Shown here: positions 36,611-44,973 of the stretch, piece after piece
How positions within the stretch are numbered: position 1 is the stretch's first letter
Layout of the letters: every line of letters begins with the position of its first letter
Source: Streptococcus infantarius subsp. infantarius ATCC BAA-102
GTDB taxonomy: Bacteria > Bacillota > Bacilli > Lactobacillales > Streptococcaceae
NCBI RefSeq assembly: GCF_000154985.1
Contig: NZ_DS572684.1
Span: 18,856-82,855 of the forward strand
DNA length: 64,000 bases
Direction of reading: 5' to 3'
Program-made: the position numbers and the translations under genes
Notes under the pieces: generated by a model
The model's input: only the letters and a program-made list of their open reading frames with translations
Told to the model about the DNA's origin: nothing
The model's database searches: none

Positions 36611-37642
36611 ATGACAACAAAGAGAGAATGGGTTTTAAAAGCATTTAAAAATGAAACAGTTGACAAGGTTCCAGTCGGCTTCTGGTATCACTTTACAACT
36701 GATGAGGAACGAAGTGATGGTTTTAATCCAGAAATTTTTAATAAAAATATTGCTGGTCACAAAAAATTTGTCGCTGACGTTAATCCTGATTTTGTCAAAA
36801 TCATGAGTGATGGTTTCTTCACTTATCCAAACGAACAAATTCGTGAAGGAATTACTTCCATTAAAGAACTCAAAGGTATCACATCAATCGGTGAAAATCA
36901 TCCATGGATTGAAAAGCAAATTGAGCTCGCTAAAAAAATCCGTGACGATTTTCCTGAAGATATTGCCTCTTTTTATAATATTTTTGCCCCCGCGACTTAT
37001 CTCAAATGGCATCTCGCAGGAAAAGGTGGTAATGGTGATACGATTATCGAAAATTTTATCAAAGAAGATGCTGAATTGACAAAACAAGTTTTGGATGTGA
37101 TTGCTTTTGATATCGGAGTTTTGACAAAACGCTTAATTGAAGAAGCTGGGGTTGATGGCATTTATCTCAGTGTTCAGAATTTGCAGGATTCACGTTTGAG
37201 TCATGGCGAATACGATCACGTGATTAAACCGAGTGAACTCCATATTTTGCATCGTGCTATTTCAGCAGGTGGAACAAACATTCTTCATATCTGCGGTTAT
37301 GAAGGGGCTACCAATGATATTTCTTACTATACAGATTATCCAGCAGATGTCATTAATTGGGCGATTGAATTGGAAGGTGTTAGTCTAGCAAAAGGGCGTC
37401 AGCTATTTGGTGGCAAAACTGTTCTTGGTGGTTTTAACAATACAGAGTCGGGTCTTTTGTATAAAGGTAGTAAAGAAGCCATTCAAGCAAGAGTCAGAGA
37501 ATTGCTTAATGAAACTGGACATCAAGGCGTGGTTATCGGAGCTGATTGCACAGTTCCAAGTGATATTGCATCAGAGCGTATTGCTTGGGTCAAAGAAGCC
37601 GTCGCAGATGAACTTGTTCTCAAAGAAGCAGTCGGATTTTAG
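36611..37642 (+). CDS. Uroporphyrinogen-decarboxylase-family protein, probably a methyltransferase
   Basis: This 343-residue protein belongs to the UroD superfamily barrel. It carries H-x-C in NILHICGYEG and a later Cys in VIGADCTVPSD, the zinc pattern of the methyltransferase branch (MtaA/MtbA/CmuA type) rather than of heme enzymes. No other heme or cobalamin gene is present in the window. ATG 36611 follows AAAAGGAG. It heads an operon with an amino-acid-type ABC importer, hinting at demethylation of an imported methylated compound. That role is inference. Confidence 0.75.
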   Translation: MTTKREWVLKAFKNETVDKVPVGFWYHFTTDEERSDGFNPEIFNKNIAGHKKFVADVNPDFVKIMSDGFFTYPNEQIREGITSIKELKGITSIGENHPWIEKQIELAKKIRDDFPEDIASFYNIFAPATYLKWHLAGKGGNGDTIIENFIKEDAELTKQVLDVIAFDIGVLTKRLIEEAGVDGIYLSVQNLQDSRLSHGEYDHVIKPSELHILHRAISAGGTNILHICGYEGATNDISYYTDYPADVINWAIELEGVSLAKGRQLFGGKTVLGGFNNTESGLLYKGSKEAIQARVRELLNETGHQGVVIGADCTVPSDIASERIAWVKEAVADELVLKEAVGF

Positions 37643-37694
37643 AGATTTCGGAAATCAAGGAAAGTTTTAGGTAAAAAGAAAAGGAGTGGGGTAT

Positions 37695-38558
37695 ATGAGT
37701 AAGAAAAAATGGATTATTTCAGGTGGAGTTGTTTTAGCGATTGTGGCAGCGACAGTTGTGGGACGTCAATTAACAGGTAAGACATCAGCAAGTGCAGACA
37801 GTTCACAATCAAGTTCTGATAAAGTGACGACCTTACAAGTCGCTCACACTCAAAACTATGTCCCTTATGACTTTGTTAATGATAAAGGGGAAAGTGATGG
37901 ATTTGAAGTTGCGGTCTTAAAAGCCGTAGATGATAAATTAAAAAATTATAAATTTGAATACACTGGGACAAGTGATGAAGATTTGTTAATCGGACTTGAA
38001 TCTGGCAAGTACGACATCGGAGTCAAAGGTGCTTGGTACACTGAAGAACGCGCCCAAAAATTTGTTATTCCTGACCAAGCTATCGGAGCTAGTGTGATTG
38101 GCTTTGCTGTTCGAAAAGCTGACGAAAACAAATATAAAGATATTGATTCCTTTGCTAAAGCAGGTGGTAAATTAGTTCCAATCTCACCACAAAACGCACA
38201 GTATAATGTTATTCAAGAATACAACAAAAAAGCTAAACACCCGATTGAACTCAAAGAATCTGAAAGCTTCTCAGTTGCTGACGCATATGCTTGGGTTCTT
38301 GAAGGTCGTTACGATGCTTATTTCTCAATTAAATTGTCATTTGAAGAAGCCGTCCAAAAAGAAGACGGTGCTTATCATCAATACGCTGATCAATTGACAT
38401 GGTTCCCATATAAGGGAATTGAAACTTACCCATTGATTCATAAAAATGATACTAATAAAGCATTTGCAAAAGAATACGATAAAGCCATCAAGGAATTGCA
38501 AAAAGATGGCACAATCGCTAAACTTTCAAGAAAAATACTTTGGAGAAGATGTCTTTAG
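37695..38558 (+). CDS. ABC importer substrate-binding protein, frameshifted near 3' end
   Basis: This 287-residue polar-amino-acid-type binding protein (SBP_bac_3) has an N-terminal signal or anchor helix (WIISGGVVLAIVAATVVG) and no lipobox Cys, so it is probably membrane-tethered. Core motifs include VPYDFVNDKGESDGFEVAVL and SGKYDIGVKGAWYTEER. After AKLS the frame reads RKILWRRCL and stops. One base less at 38528-38529 would give EKYFGEDVFSYVTD, ending at 38574, the normal family ending. Loss of the last helix may be tolerated. ATG 37695 follows AAAAGGAG. Confidence 0.85.
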   Translation: MSKKKWIISGGVVLAIVAATVVGRQLTGKTSASADSSQSSSDKVTTLQVAHTQNYVPYDFVNDKGESDGFEVAVLKAVDDKLKNYKFEYTGTSDEDLLIGLESGKYDIGVKGAWYTEERAQKFVIPDQAIGASVIGFAVRKADENKYKDIDSFAKAGGKLVPISPQNAQYNVIQEYNKKAKHPIELKESESFSVADAYAWVLEGRYDAYFSIKLSFEEAVQKEDGAYHQYADQLTWFPYKGIETYPLIHKNDTNKAFAKEYDKAIKELQKDGTIAKLSRKILWRRCL

Positions 38559-38583
38559 TTATGTAACAGATTAGGAGGTACCT

Positions 38584-39276
38584 ATGGTTTCTTATGAACC
38601 GTCTCGTGTAATAAGAGTAATTCCAGATATTTTATCAGCTCTACCTCTTACCTTATGGGTCTTGGCATTAACTGTTTTGTTAGGAAGTTTATTAGGTTTC
38701 TTGTTAGCTTATGCACAACTATCAGACGAACATGGCTTTTCCGTTTTAGCTAGAGGCTATGTCTTTATACTAAGATGTACACCACCAATTGTTCTTATCT
38801 TCCTTGTTTTTTATGGTTTACCTCGTTTTTTAGAATGGTGGTTAGGGATTGATGTAAATGGCTGGTCACGTTCGATATTTGTGATTTTAGCAATGACTTT
38901 GCTCTTTGCGGCAAGTATTTCAGAAGTCTTTAAATCTTCGTATTTAGCCTTGCCAAAAGGTCAACTAGAAGCTGGTCTTAGTATTGGTTTAAGTGAGCCG
39001 CAGACTTTTGTGCGTATTCTTTTGCCACAAGCTTTCAGAATTGCCCTTCCTAACATCACTAGTGCGGTGATTAATTTATTAAAAGATATTGCACTTGCCT
39101 ATACGATTGGTTTGGTGGATTTGATGGGTGAAGGCAACCTCATCATTTCTAGAAATATGGGCAATTATTCATTAGAAACTTACACAGCGGTTGCCGTTAT
39201 TTATTGGATTTTAGCACTGATATTATCTGTAGTGACTCATATTGTCGAAAATCAATTGGAAACAAAAGGGGGCTAA
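38584..39276 (+). CDS. Polar amino acid ABC importer permease (first of pair)
   Basis: This 230-residue HisM/GlnP-type permease has about five membrane helices and the EAA loop EAGLSIGLSEPQTFVRILLPQAF, which contacts the ATPase. It is preceded by TTAGGAGGTACCT. It partners with the permease at 39287 to form the heterodimeric channel. The frameshifted binding protein lies just upstream and the ATPase follows. Confidence 0.87.
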   Translation: MVSYEPSRVIRVIPDILSALPLTLWVLALTVLLGSLLGFLLAYAQLSDEHGFSVLARGYVFILRCTPPIVLIFLVFYGLPRFLEWWLGIDVNGWSRSIFVILAMTLLFAASISEVFKSSYLALPKGQLEAGLSIGLSEPQTFVRILLPQAFRIALPNITSAVINLLKDIALAYTIGLVDLMGEGNLIISRNMGNYSLETYTAVAVIYWILALILSVVTHIVENQLETKGG

Positions 39277-39286
39277 GGAGGAGATT

Positions 39287-39970
39287 ATGGATTTTTCTTA
39301 TATTGTTGAAACATTTGTTAAAGCCCTTGCTGGTATTCCAGTGACGCTTGGCATTATGGTGGTTTCCATTTTGTTGAGCTTTTTCCCAGCTCTTTTCTTG
39401 GCAATTGGTCGTATCTATAAGGTAAAAGGTGTAACTACTTTTTCAGTGATATACCTTGCTTTTATCCGCTCTACGCCAGCTATTTTATTAATTTTATTCT
39501 TTTATAGTTTATTTCCTAGTTTATTAAACCAATTTTTAAAAGCTCTTGGCATCAATATTTTTGAGTTAAATCCGATTTATTATGCCTATGTTATCTTTGG
39601 ACTTATGACAACTGGGAGTCTTTCAGAAATTATTCGCTCTGCAATTTTGACGGTTAATAAGGGGCAGTTAGAGGCAGCTCTTGCGATCGGTTTGACGGCA
39701 AAGCAGGCTTATCTGAGAATTGTCTTTCCCCAAGCCATTCGTCAGGCATTGCCAAATCTCTGTAATTTGGTGATTAATCTTGTCAAAGGTACCTCTCTTG
39801 TTTTTGTGATGACAGTGAAAGATATTACAGCGATAGCGAAAGTGGAGGCGGCTTATGGTTATCATTATTTTGAATCTTATTTTGTTATTTTCATTATCTA
39901 CATTGTTATATGTGGAGTGATTCAGTACATCTTTAAATTTCTGGAAAAACAAAGCCAACTGGTGGGATAA
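39287..39970 (+). CDS. Polar amino acid ABC importer permease (second of pair)
   Basis: This 227-residue permease has several membrane helices and the EAA loop EAALAIGLTAKQAYLRIVFPQA. ATG 39287 follows GGAGGAG; the longer in-frame start at 39242 lies inside the upstream gene without a ribosome site. It forms the channel with the upstream permease. The ATPase starts 15 bp downstream. Confidence 0.87.
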   Translation: MDFSYIVETFVKALAGIPVTLGIMVVSILLSFFPALFLAIGRIYKVKGVTTFSVIYLAFIRSTPAILLILFFYSLFPSLLNQFLKALGINIFELNPIYYAYVIFGLMTTGSLSEIIRSAILTVNKGQLEAALAIGLTAKQAYLRIVFPQAIRQALPNLCNLVINLVKGTSLVFVMTVKDITAIAKVEAAYGYHYFESYFVIFIIYIVICGVIQYIFKFLEKQSQLVG

Positions 39971-39985
39971 TGTGAGGAGAAATTT

Positions 39986-40744
39986 ATGCTAACAGTTAAA
40001 AATATTGAGAAATCTTTTGGAGAAAAGAAAGTTTTAGATGGGATTAGTTTGACGGTTAATCAAGGAGATGTTGTCGTTATTTTGGGACCATCGGGATCAG
40101 GAAAAACAACCTTTTTAAGGTCATTAAATTATTTAGAACATGCGGATTCGGGTGAATTAGAACTGGATGGAAAGACTTATGATTTAGCTAAAATCAACCG
40201 CAAAGATGTGCTAGAGATTCGTAAAAAGACTGCTTTTGTTTTTCAAAATTATAATCTGTTTGCTAATAAAACAGCGCTTGAAAATATTTTAGAAGGTTTG
40301 GTGATTGCCAGAAAAGTTCCAAAGGAAAAGGCAATTCCTATTGCTGAAAATGCCCTAAAAAAAGTAGGACTTCTTGATAAAAGGGATTATTATCCAAGTC
40401 AGTTATCAGGTGGTCAGCAGCAACGTATTGGGATTGCGCGTGCTATTGCTGTTAAGCCAGAAGTGATTTTGTTTGACGAGCCGACGTCAGCACTTGACCC
40501 TGAATTAATCGGTGATGTTCTTGATGTCATGAAAGAATTGGCGCAAGAAGGAGTAACCATGGTTGTCGTGACGCATGAAATGAGTTTTGCACGTGATGTC
40601 GCAACGCATGTTATTTTTATGGAGGGTGGGCATATCATTGAAGAAGGTGACCCGAAAGAATTCTTTACACGACCAAAAGAAGAACGCACAAAACAATTTT
40701 TGACACGGATTATTCCAGAATTAAATATTGACCCAGTGATATAG
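39986..40744 (+). CDS. Polar amino acid ABC importer ATPase
   Basis: This 252-residue ATPase has Walker [10 protein letters not shown], signature [14 protein letters not shown], Walker [15 protein letters not shown] and switch His in [10 protein letters not shown]. It powers the import complex of the SBP and permeases upstream. It ends the 36611-40744 operon; the following 84 bp hold no credible gene, then a terminator. Confidence 0.92.
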   Translation: MLTVKNIEKSFGEKKVLDGISLTVNQGDVVVILGPSGSGKTTFLRSLNYLEHADSGELELDGKTYDLAKINRKDVLEIRKKTAFVFQNYNLFANKTALENILEGLVIARKVPKEKAIPIAENALKKVGLLDKRDYYPSQLSGGQQQRIGIARAIAVKPEVILFDEPTSALDPELIGDVLDVMKELAQEGVTMVVVTHEMSFARDVATHVIFMEGGHIIEEGDPKEFFTRPKEERTKQFLTRIIPELNIDPVI

Positions 40745-40828
40745 ATGGCTCTTCTGAAATTATTGAAAAAGAAAAAGTAAAAAGCTATGTTATGACTGGT
40801 TTTATCAACTGAACTAACTACCTAAATA

Positions 40829-40860
40829 AAAGGAGGCTGATACATTTCAGCTTCTTTTTA
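40829..40860 (+). terminator. Terminator of the UroD/ABC operon
   Basis: AAAGGAGGCTGA pairs with TCAGCTTCTTTT (two G-T pairs) around a 6-nt loop with trailing T residues. Confidence 0.75.
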
Positions 40861-40882
40861 AGTGTTGTGCTATAAAAAATAC

Positions 40883-40938
40883 TTATGGCACAGCATAAAA
40901 TATTTAGAGTACACGACTATAGAAGAATTCTTTATAAT
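40883..40938 (+). promoter_or_regulatory. Candidate LysR operator 3 and promoter of the second ABC operon
   Basis: TTATG-GCACAG-CATAA (40883-40898) is a perfect inverted repeat of the same kind as operator 2. TATAAT at 40933-40938 again lacks a good -35. The dyad centre is about 54 bp upstream of the expected start. Confidence 0.6.
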
Positions 40939-40964
40939 ACCTTTATAACGTTTGGAGGAATATT

Positions 40965-41648
40965 ATGTTAGATTGGGGCTTTGTTTATGAGAATATTCCC
41001 TTGTATCAACAAGCTTTGGTGCTTACGATTCGTTTGGCTCTATTTGGCATCTTGGGAGCGATTATTTTAGGCTTTTTCATTAGTTTGATTAAGTACTACA
41101 ATGTAGCTATTTTAAGTCAAATTTGCCAGATTTATATTGAATTGTCTCGTAACACGCCGCTTTTGATACAGCTTTATTTTCTCTATTATGGCTTGCCTAA
41201 AGTTGGAGTGGTTTTACCATCGGAGCTTTGTGCGATTGTTGGTCTAATCTTTTTAGGTGGTTCTTACATGGCGGAGTCATTTCGTTCAGGGTTGGAAGCA
41301 GTGTCCAAAAGACAGTATGAAGTTGGTTTGAGCATCGGATTATCACATCTTCAGAATGTTTTTTATGTCATCCTTCCTCAAGCAATCGCAGTTGCACTTC
41401 CGTCGTTGGTTGCTAATATCATCTTTCTTGTCAAAGAGACGTCTGTCTTTTCAATTGTTGCACTTGCTGATTTGATGTACATTGCTAAGGATTTGATTGG
41501 ACTTTATTATGAGACCGATGAGGCATTGTTAATGTTGGTAGTTGCTTACTTGATTATTCTTTTACCGATTTCACTATTGGCAAGGATACTAGAAAGGAGG
41601 TTGCATCATGCAGGTTTCAGGACTCCAGGTGCTGTTTCAGGGAAATAA
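40965..41648 (+). CDS. Polar amino acid ABC importer permease (second system, first of pair)
   Basis: This 227-residue HisM-type permease has membrane helices and the EAA loop EVGLSIGLSHLQNVFYVILPQA. ATG 40965 follows TTTGGAGGAAT. Its 3' end overlaps the next permease by 41 bp. It heads a second importer operon whose gene order (permease, permease, ATPase, binding protein) differs from the first. Confidence 0.88.
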   Translation: MLDWGFVYENIPLYQQALVLTIRLALFGILGAIILGFFISLIKYYNVAILSQICQIYIELSRNTPLLIQLYFLYYGLPKVGVVLPSELCAIVGLIFLGGSYMAESFRSGLEAVSKRQYEVGLSIGLSHLQNVFYVILPQAIAVALPSLVANIIFLVKETSVFSIVALADLMYIAKDLIGLYYETDEALLMLVVAYLIILLPISLLARILERRLHHAGFRTPGAVSGK

Positions 41649-42285
41649 TCTTTTGCGACTCCTTAAAGGACTGTTAGTTACGATTAATATTTCCCTAGTG
41701 TCCATTCTTATTTCAGTGGTTTTAGGATTCTTGTTTGGTTTTATAATGATTTCACGCTTTAGAGTGATTCGCTTTATTTCACAAATCTATCTAGAATTTA
41801 TTCGAATCATGCCACAATTAGTCTTGCTCTTTCTTGTTTATTTTGGTTTAGCTAGAACTTTTAATCTCAATTTATCTGGTGAAGTAGCAGCACTTATTGT
41901 CTTTTCAATGTGGGGAACAGCTGAGATGGGAGATCTTGTTCGCGGAGCGTTGACATCACTACCAAAACACCAAATTGAAAGTGGTCTTGCTCTGGGATTA
42001 AACAATCGACAGTTATTCATTTACGTTGTTATGCCACAAATTTTACGACAATTATTACCCCAAGCGGTTAACCTAATGACACGAATGATTAAAACAACGT
42101 CATTAATTGTTTTGATTGGTGTTGTCGAAGTGGTAAAAGTTGGTCAAGAGATTATTGAAGCTAATCGTTTGACGGTACCTAGCACCGCAATTTGGATTTA
42201 TGGCTTAATCTTTATGATGTATTTTGCTGTTTGTTTTCCAATCTCGAGATTGTCAGTTTATTTAGAAAAACGTTGGAAGGAGTGA
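41608..42285 (+). CDS. Polar amino acid ABC importer permease (second system, second of pair)
   Basis: This 225-residue permease has the EAA loop ESGLALGLNNRQLFIYVVMPQ. The start ATG 41608 lies inside the previous gene but has an excellent ribosome site (GAAAGGAGG). The overlap suggests translational coupling that keeps the two permeases in equal amounts. Confidence 0.87.
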   Translation: MQVSGLQVLFQGNNLLRLLKGLLVTINISLVSILISVVLGFLFGFIMISRFRVIRFISQIYLEFIRIMPQLVLLFLVYFGLARTFNLNLSGEVAALIVFSMWGTAEMGDLVRGALTSLPKHQIESGLALGLNNRQLFIYVVMPQILRQLLPQAVNLMTRMIKTTSLIVLIGVVEVVKVGQEIIEANRLTVPSTAIWIYGLIFMMYFAVCFPISRLSVYLEKRWKE

Positions 42286-42290
42286 ATCAT

Positions 42291-43037
42291 TTGGCAACAA
42301 TTTTAGAACTTAAAGATATTGAAAAATCTTATGGCGAGCAAAAGATTCTCAATCAAGTTTCATTTTCCGTTGAAGAGGGTGAAGTTTTAGTCATTCTAGG
42401 TCCATCAGGTTGTGGAAAATCAACATTACTTCGTTGTATCAATGGTTTGGAACCAATTCAAGCAGGAAGAGTTGAACTTGAAGGCAAGGAAATTTTAAAA
42501 GAGTCTAAAAATCTTCCTCTTGTTCGCCAAAAAATCGGCATGGTATTTCAATCCTACGACCTTTTCCCACACTTAACAGTTCTAAAAAATCTTTTATTAG
42601 CACCAGTAAAGGTTCAAAAAAGGTCAGTAGAGGAAGTGAAGGACGATGCATTAAAACTACTTAAGCGAGTTGGTTTAGAAGGAAAAGAAAATAGTTATCC
42701 TCACGAGTTATCTGGCGGTCAGATGCAAAGGGTTGCTATTGTGAGAAGTTTACTTTTAAATCCTGAAGTGCTTCTATTTGATGAAGTTACAGCGTCACTT
42801 GACCCTGAAATGGTTAGAGAAGTTTTAGAGTTGATTGGGGAACTTGCACATGAAGGTAGGACAATGATTATTGTGACGCATGAGCTACAGTTTGCAAAAG
42901 CGATAGCAGATCGTGTGATTTTTCTTGAAAAGGGACAAATTGTAGAAGAAAGTGATGCGAGATTATTTTTCAGGCAAGCAAAAACTCAACGTGCGCGTGA
43001 TTTCTTGAGTGTCTTTGATTTTTCTACAGTTGGTTAA
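42291..43037 (+). CDS. Polar amino acid ABC importer ATPase (second system), TTG start
   Basis: This 248-residue ATPase has Walker A GPSGCGKST, signature LSGGQMQRVAI, Walker B VLLFDEVTASLDPE and switch His in IVTHELQFA. TTG 42291 is the best start: GGAAGGAG lies 8 nt before it and the protein then begins MATILELKDIEKSYG. The in-frame GTG at 42282 overlaps the ribosome site. The 5-bp gap from the upstream permease supports coupling. Confidence 0.9.
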   Translation: MATILELKDIEKSYGEQKILNQVSFSVEEGEVLVILGPSGCGKSTLLRCINGLEPIQAGRVELEGKEILKESKNLPLVRQKIGMVFQSYDLFPHLTVLKNLLLAPVKVQKRSVEEVKDDALKLLKRVGLEGKENSYPHELSGGQMQRVAIVRSLLLNPEVLLFDEVTASLDPEMVREVLELIGELAHEGRTMIIVTHELQFAKAIADRVIFLEKGQIVEESDARLFFRQAKTQRARDFLSVFDFSTVG

Positions 43038-43066
43038 ATAGGTAATAAAATTTTAAGGAGTTATAT

Positions 43067-43939
43067 ATGAAAATTGTAAAACGTTTTTTAGCGATTGTTA
43101 GTCTTTTATTAATTGTTTTTGCTGCAGGATGCTCAACTTCAAAATCCTCAACAACTAAAAATTCATCTTCAGCTACGTCAACAGCCAAAGCTCGCTCTCT
43201 TGATGCAATCAAGAAGAGCGGTACCATTAAAATTGGAGTTTTCTCAGATAAAAAACCGTTTGGTTATGTTGATGACAAAGGAAAATACCAAGGATATGAT
43301 ATTTATTTTGCAAACCGTTTAGCAAAAGATTTGGGAGTTAAAGTTAAATATGTTTCAGTGGACCCAGCAAGTCGTGTTGAGTATTTGACATCAGCTAAAG
43401 TAGATATTATTCTTGCCAACTTTACAGTGACTGATGAACGTGCGAAACAAGTTGATTTTGCTTTGCCATACATGAAAGTAGCGTTAGGTGTCGTATCGCC
43501 AAGTAATCAATTAATTTCTGACGTTGATGCTTTAGAAGGAAAAACTTTGATCGTTGGCAAAGGAACGACAGCTGAAACATACTTTGAAAAACATTATCCA
43601 AAAGTAAATCTTTTAAAATTTGATCAGTACAGCGAAGCATATCAAGCACTGTTAGATGGTCGAGGTGACGCTCTATCAACTGACAATACAGAAGTTTTAG
43701 CATGGGCTTTGGAAAATAAAGGTTACAAAGTTGGCATTACAAGTTTGGGTGACACAGATACCATTGCTCCAGCAGTTCAAAAAGGAAATACTGAGCTTCT
43801 TGATTGGATTAATGATGAAATTAAATCTTTGGGTGATGAAAACTTCTTCCACGAAGACTATGACAAGACATTAGCTCCAGTTTACGGTGATGCTGCAAAA
43901 GCAGATGACTTGGTTGTAGAGAGTGGTGAAGTTGATTAA
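43067..43939 (+). CDS. Amino acid ABC importer substrate-binding lipoprotein (second system)
   Basis: This 290-residue lipoprotein has a signal peptide ending in the lipobox FAAGC (lipidated Cys at about residue 22), a Ser/Thr-rich linker and an SBP_bac_3 domain (KKSGTIKIGVFSDKKPFGYVDDKGKYQGYDIYFA). Arg and Asp positions typical of amino acid binding are present (NFTVTDERAKQVDFALPY). It ends the second importer operon. The ligand is unknown; glutamine, cystine or another amino acid are all possible. Confidence 0.9.
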   Translation: MKIVKRFLAIVSLLLIVFAAGCSTSKSSTTKNSSSATSTAKARSLDAIKKSGTIKIGVFSDKKPFGYVDDKGKYQGYDIYFANRLAKDLGVKVKYVSVDPASRVEYLTSAKVDIILANFTVTDERAKQVDFALPYMKVALGVVSPSNQLISDVDALEGKTLIVGKGTTAETYFEKHYPKVNLLKFDQYSEAYQALLDGRGDALSTDNTEVLAWALENKGYKVGITSLGDTDTIAPAVQKGNTELLDWINDEIKSLGDENFFHEDYDKTLAPVYGDAAKADDLVVESGEVD

Positions 43940-43961
43940 AAAATCAACAATGTAAAAATTA

Positions 43962-43993
43962 AGAAATCTGAGATTGATTGTCTCAGATTTTTT
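43962..43993 (+). terminator. Terminator of the second ABC operon
   Basis: AAATCTGAGA and TCTCAGATTT form a perfect 10-bp stem with a 7-nt loop, then T residues. A second small hairpin, GTTGATT/AATCAAC, overlaps the stop codon of the preceding gene. Confidence 0.87.
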
Positions 43994-44052
43994 CGTGATT
44001 TATTTGAATGCTATAACATTTTTTAGTAAGAGTCGCTTTTTTTTCGGAACAA

Positions 44053-44061
44053 TGATAAAAT
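44053..44061 (+). promoter_or_regulatory. Extended -10 promoter of the mevalonate operon
   Basis: TGA-TAAAAT lies 33 bp before the mvk start codon. Confidence 0.5.
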
Positions 44062-44094
44062 GGAGTGTAGACTAAAAAATTATAAGAGAAGAAA

Positions 44095-44973
44095 ATGACT
44101 AAGAAAATTGGCGTCGGAAAGGCGCATAGTAAGATTATTTGGATGGGTGAACATTCAGTTGTTTACGGCTATCCTGCTATTGCGATTCCTCTTCAAGGAA
44201 TTGAAGTAGAATGTCGTATCTATCCAGCTGATAAAAAAATTCACTTTGATTATTATAATACCCTATCAACTGCTGTTTATGCGGCACTTGAGTACCTAAA
44301 TCATACTGATGTTTCAATCACTTATGATATTCGTTCAGAGATTCCCCAAAAACGAGGCATGGGTTCATCAGCTGCTATTTCAATTGCAGCCATTCGTGCC
44401 GTGTTTGATTATTTCGAGCAAAGTATTGACATGGATACTCTTGAAATTTTGGTAAATAAAGCAGAAATTATTGCACATTCAAATCCGAGTGGCCTTGATG
44501 CTAAGACATGTTTGAGTGACAAGGCAATAACCTTTATTCGAAATATTGGTTTTAGCACGCTTGATTTGTATTTAGATGCTTATCTGGTTATTGCAGATAC
44601 AGGTATTTATGGCAATACGCGTGAAGCAGTTGAAAAAGTTGCACAAGCTGAAGAAAATAATTTGCCACATTTGGCTGCTTTAGGAGACTTGACAGAAATG
44701 GTTCAAAAAGCGATTCAAGACAAGTCTATTTCTGAAATTGGTCCCTTGATGACAAAAGCACACAGTCACTTACAAGCAATTGGCGTTAGCATTGAAAAAG
44801 CTGACCAATTAGTTCAGATTTCTTTAGAAAACGGCGCTCTAGGTGCCAAAATGAGTGGTGGAGGTCTTGGAGGATGTATTATCGCTCTTACACAGACCAA
44901 AGCACAAGCAGAAAAAATTAGTAAAGCATTAACAGAAGGAGGAGCGGTTCAAACGTGGATCGAAAAATTGTAA
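44095..44973 (+). CDS. mvk: Mevalonate kinase
   Basis: This 292-residue GHMP kinase phosphorylates mevalonate to mevalonate 5-phosphate. The ATP loop is KRGMGSSAAISIAAIRAV, with N-terminal GKAHSKIIWMGEHSVVYGYPA and C-terminal KMSGGGLGGCIIAL. It is the first gene of the mvk-mvaD-mvaK2-fni operon. It overlaps mvaD by 19 bp. Confidence 0.94.
   Translation: MTKKIGVGKAHSKIIWMGEHSVVYGYPAIAIPLQGIEVECRIYPADKKIHFDYYNTLSTAVYAALEYLNHTDVSITYDIRSEIPQKRGMGSSAAISIAAIRAVFDYFEQSIDMDTLEILVNKAEIIAHSNPSGLDAKTCLSDKAITFIRNIGFSTLDLYLDAYLVIADTGIYGNTREAVEKVAQAEENNLPHLAALGDLTEMVQKAIQDKSISEIGPLMTKAHSHLQAIGVSIEKADQLVQISLENGALGAKMSGGGLGGCIIALTQTKAQAEKISKALTEGGAVQTWIEKL

Noticed and set aside
36611-37642. Heme-biosynthesis uroporphyrinogen decarboxylase
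   Set aside because: The HxC...C zinc pattern and ABC importer operon fit the methyltransferase branch, and no heme gene accompanies it.
40745-40800. Short ORF (MALLKLLKKKK) after the importer ATPase
   Set aside because: Eleven codons, no ribosome site and no conservation that I can see; the region is a tail before the terminator.
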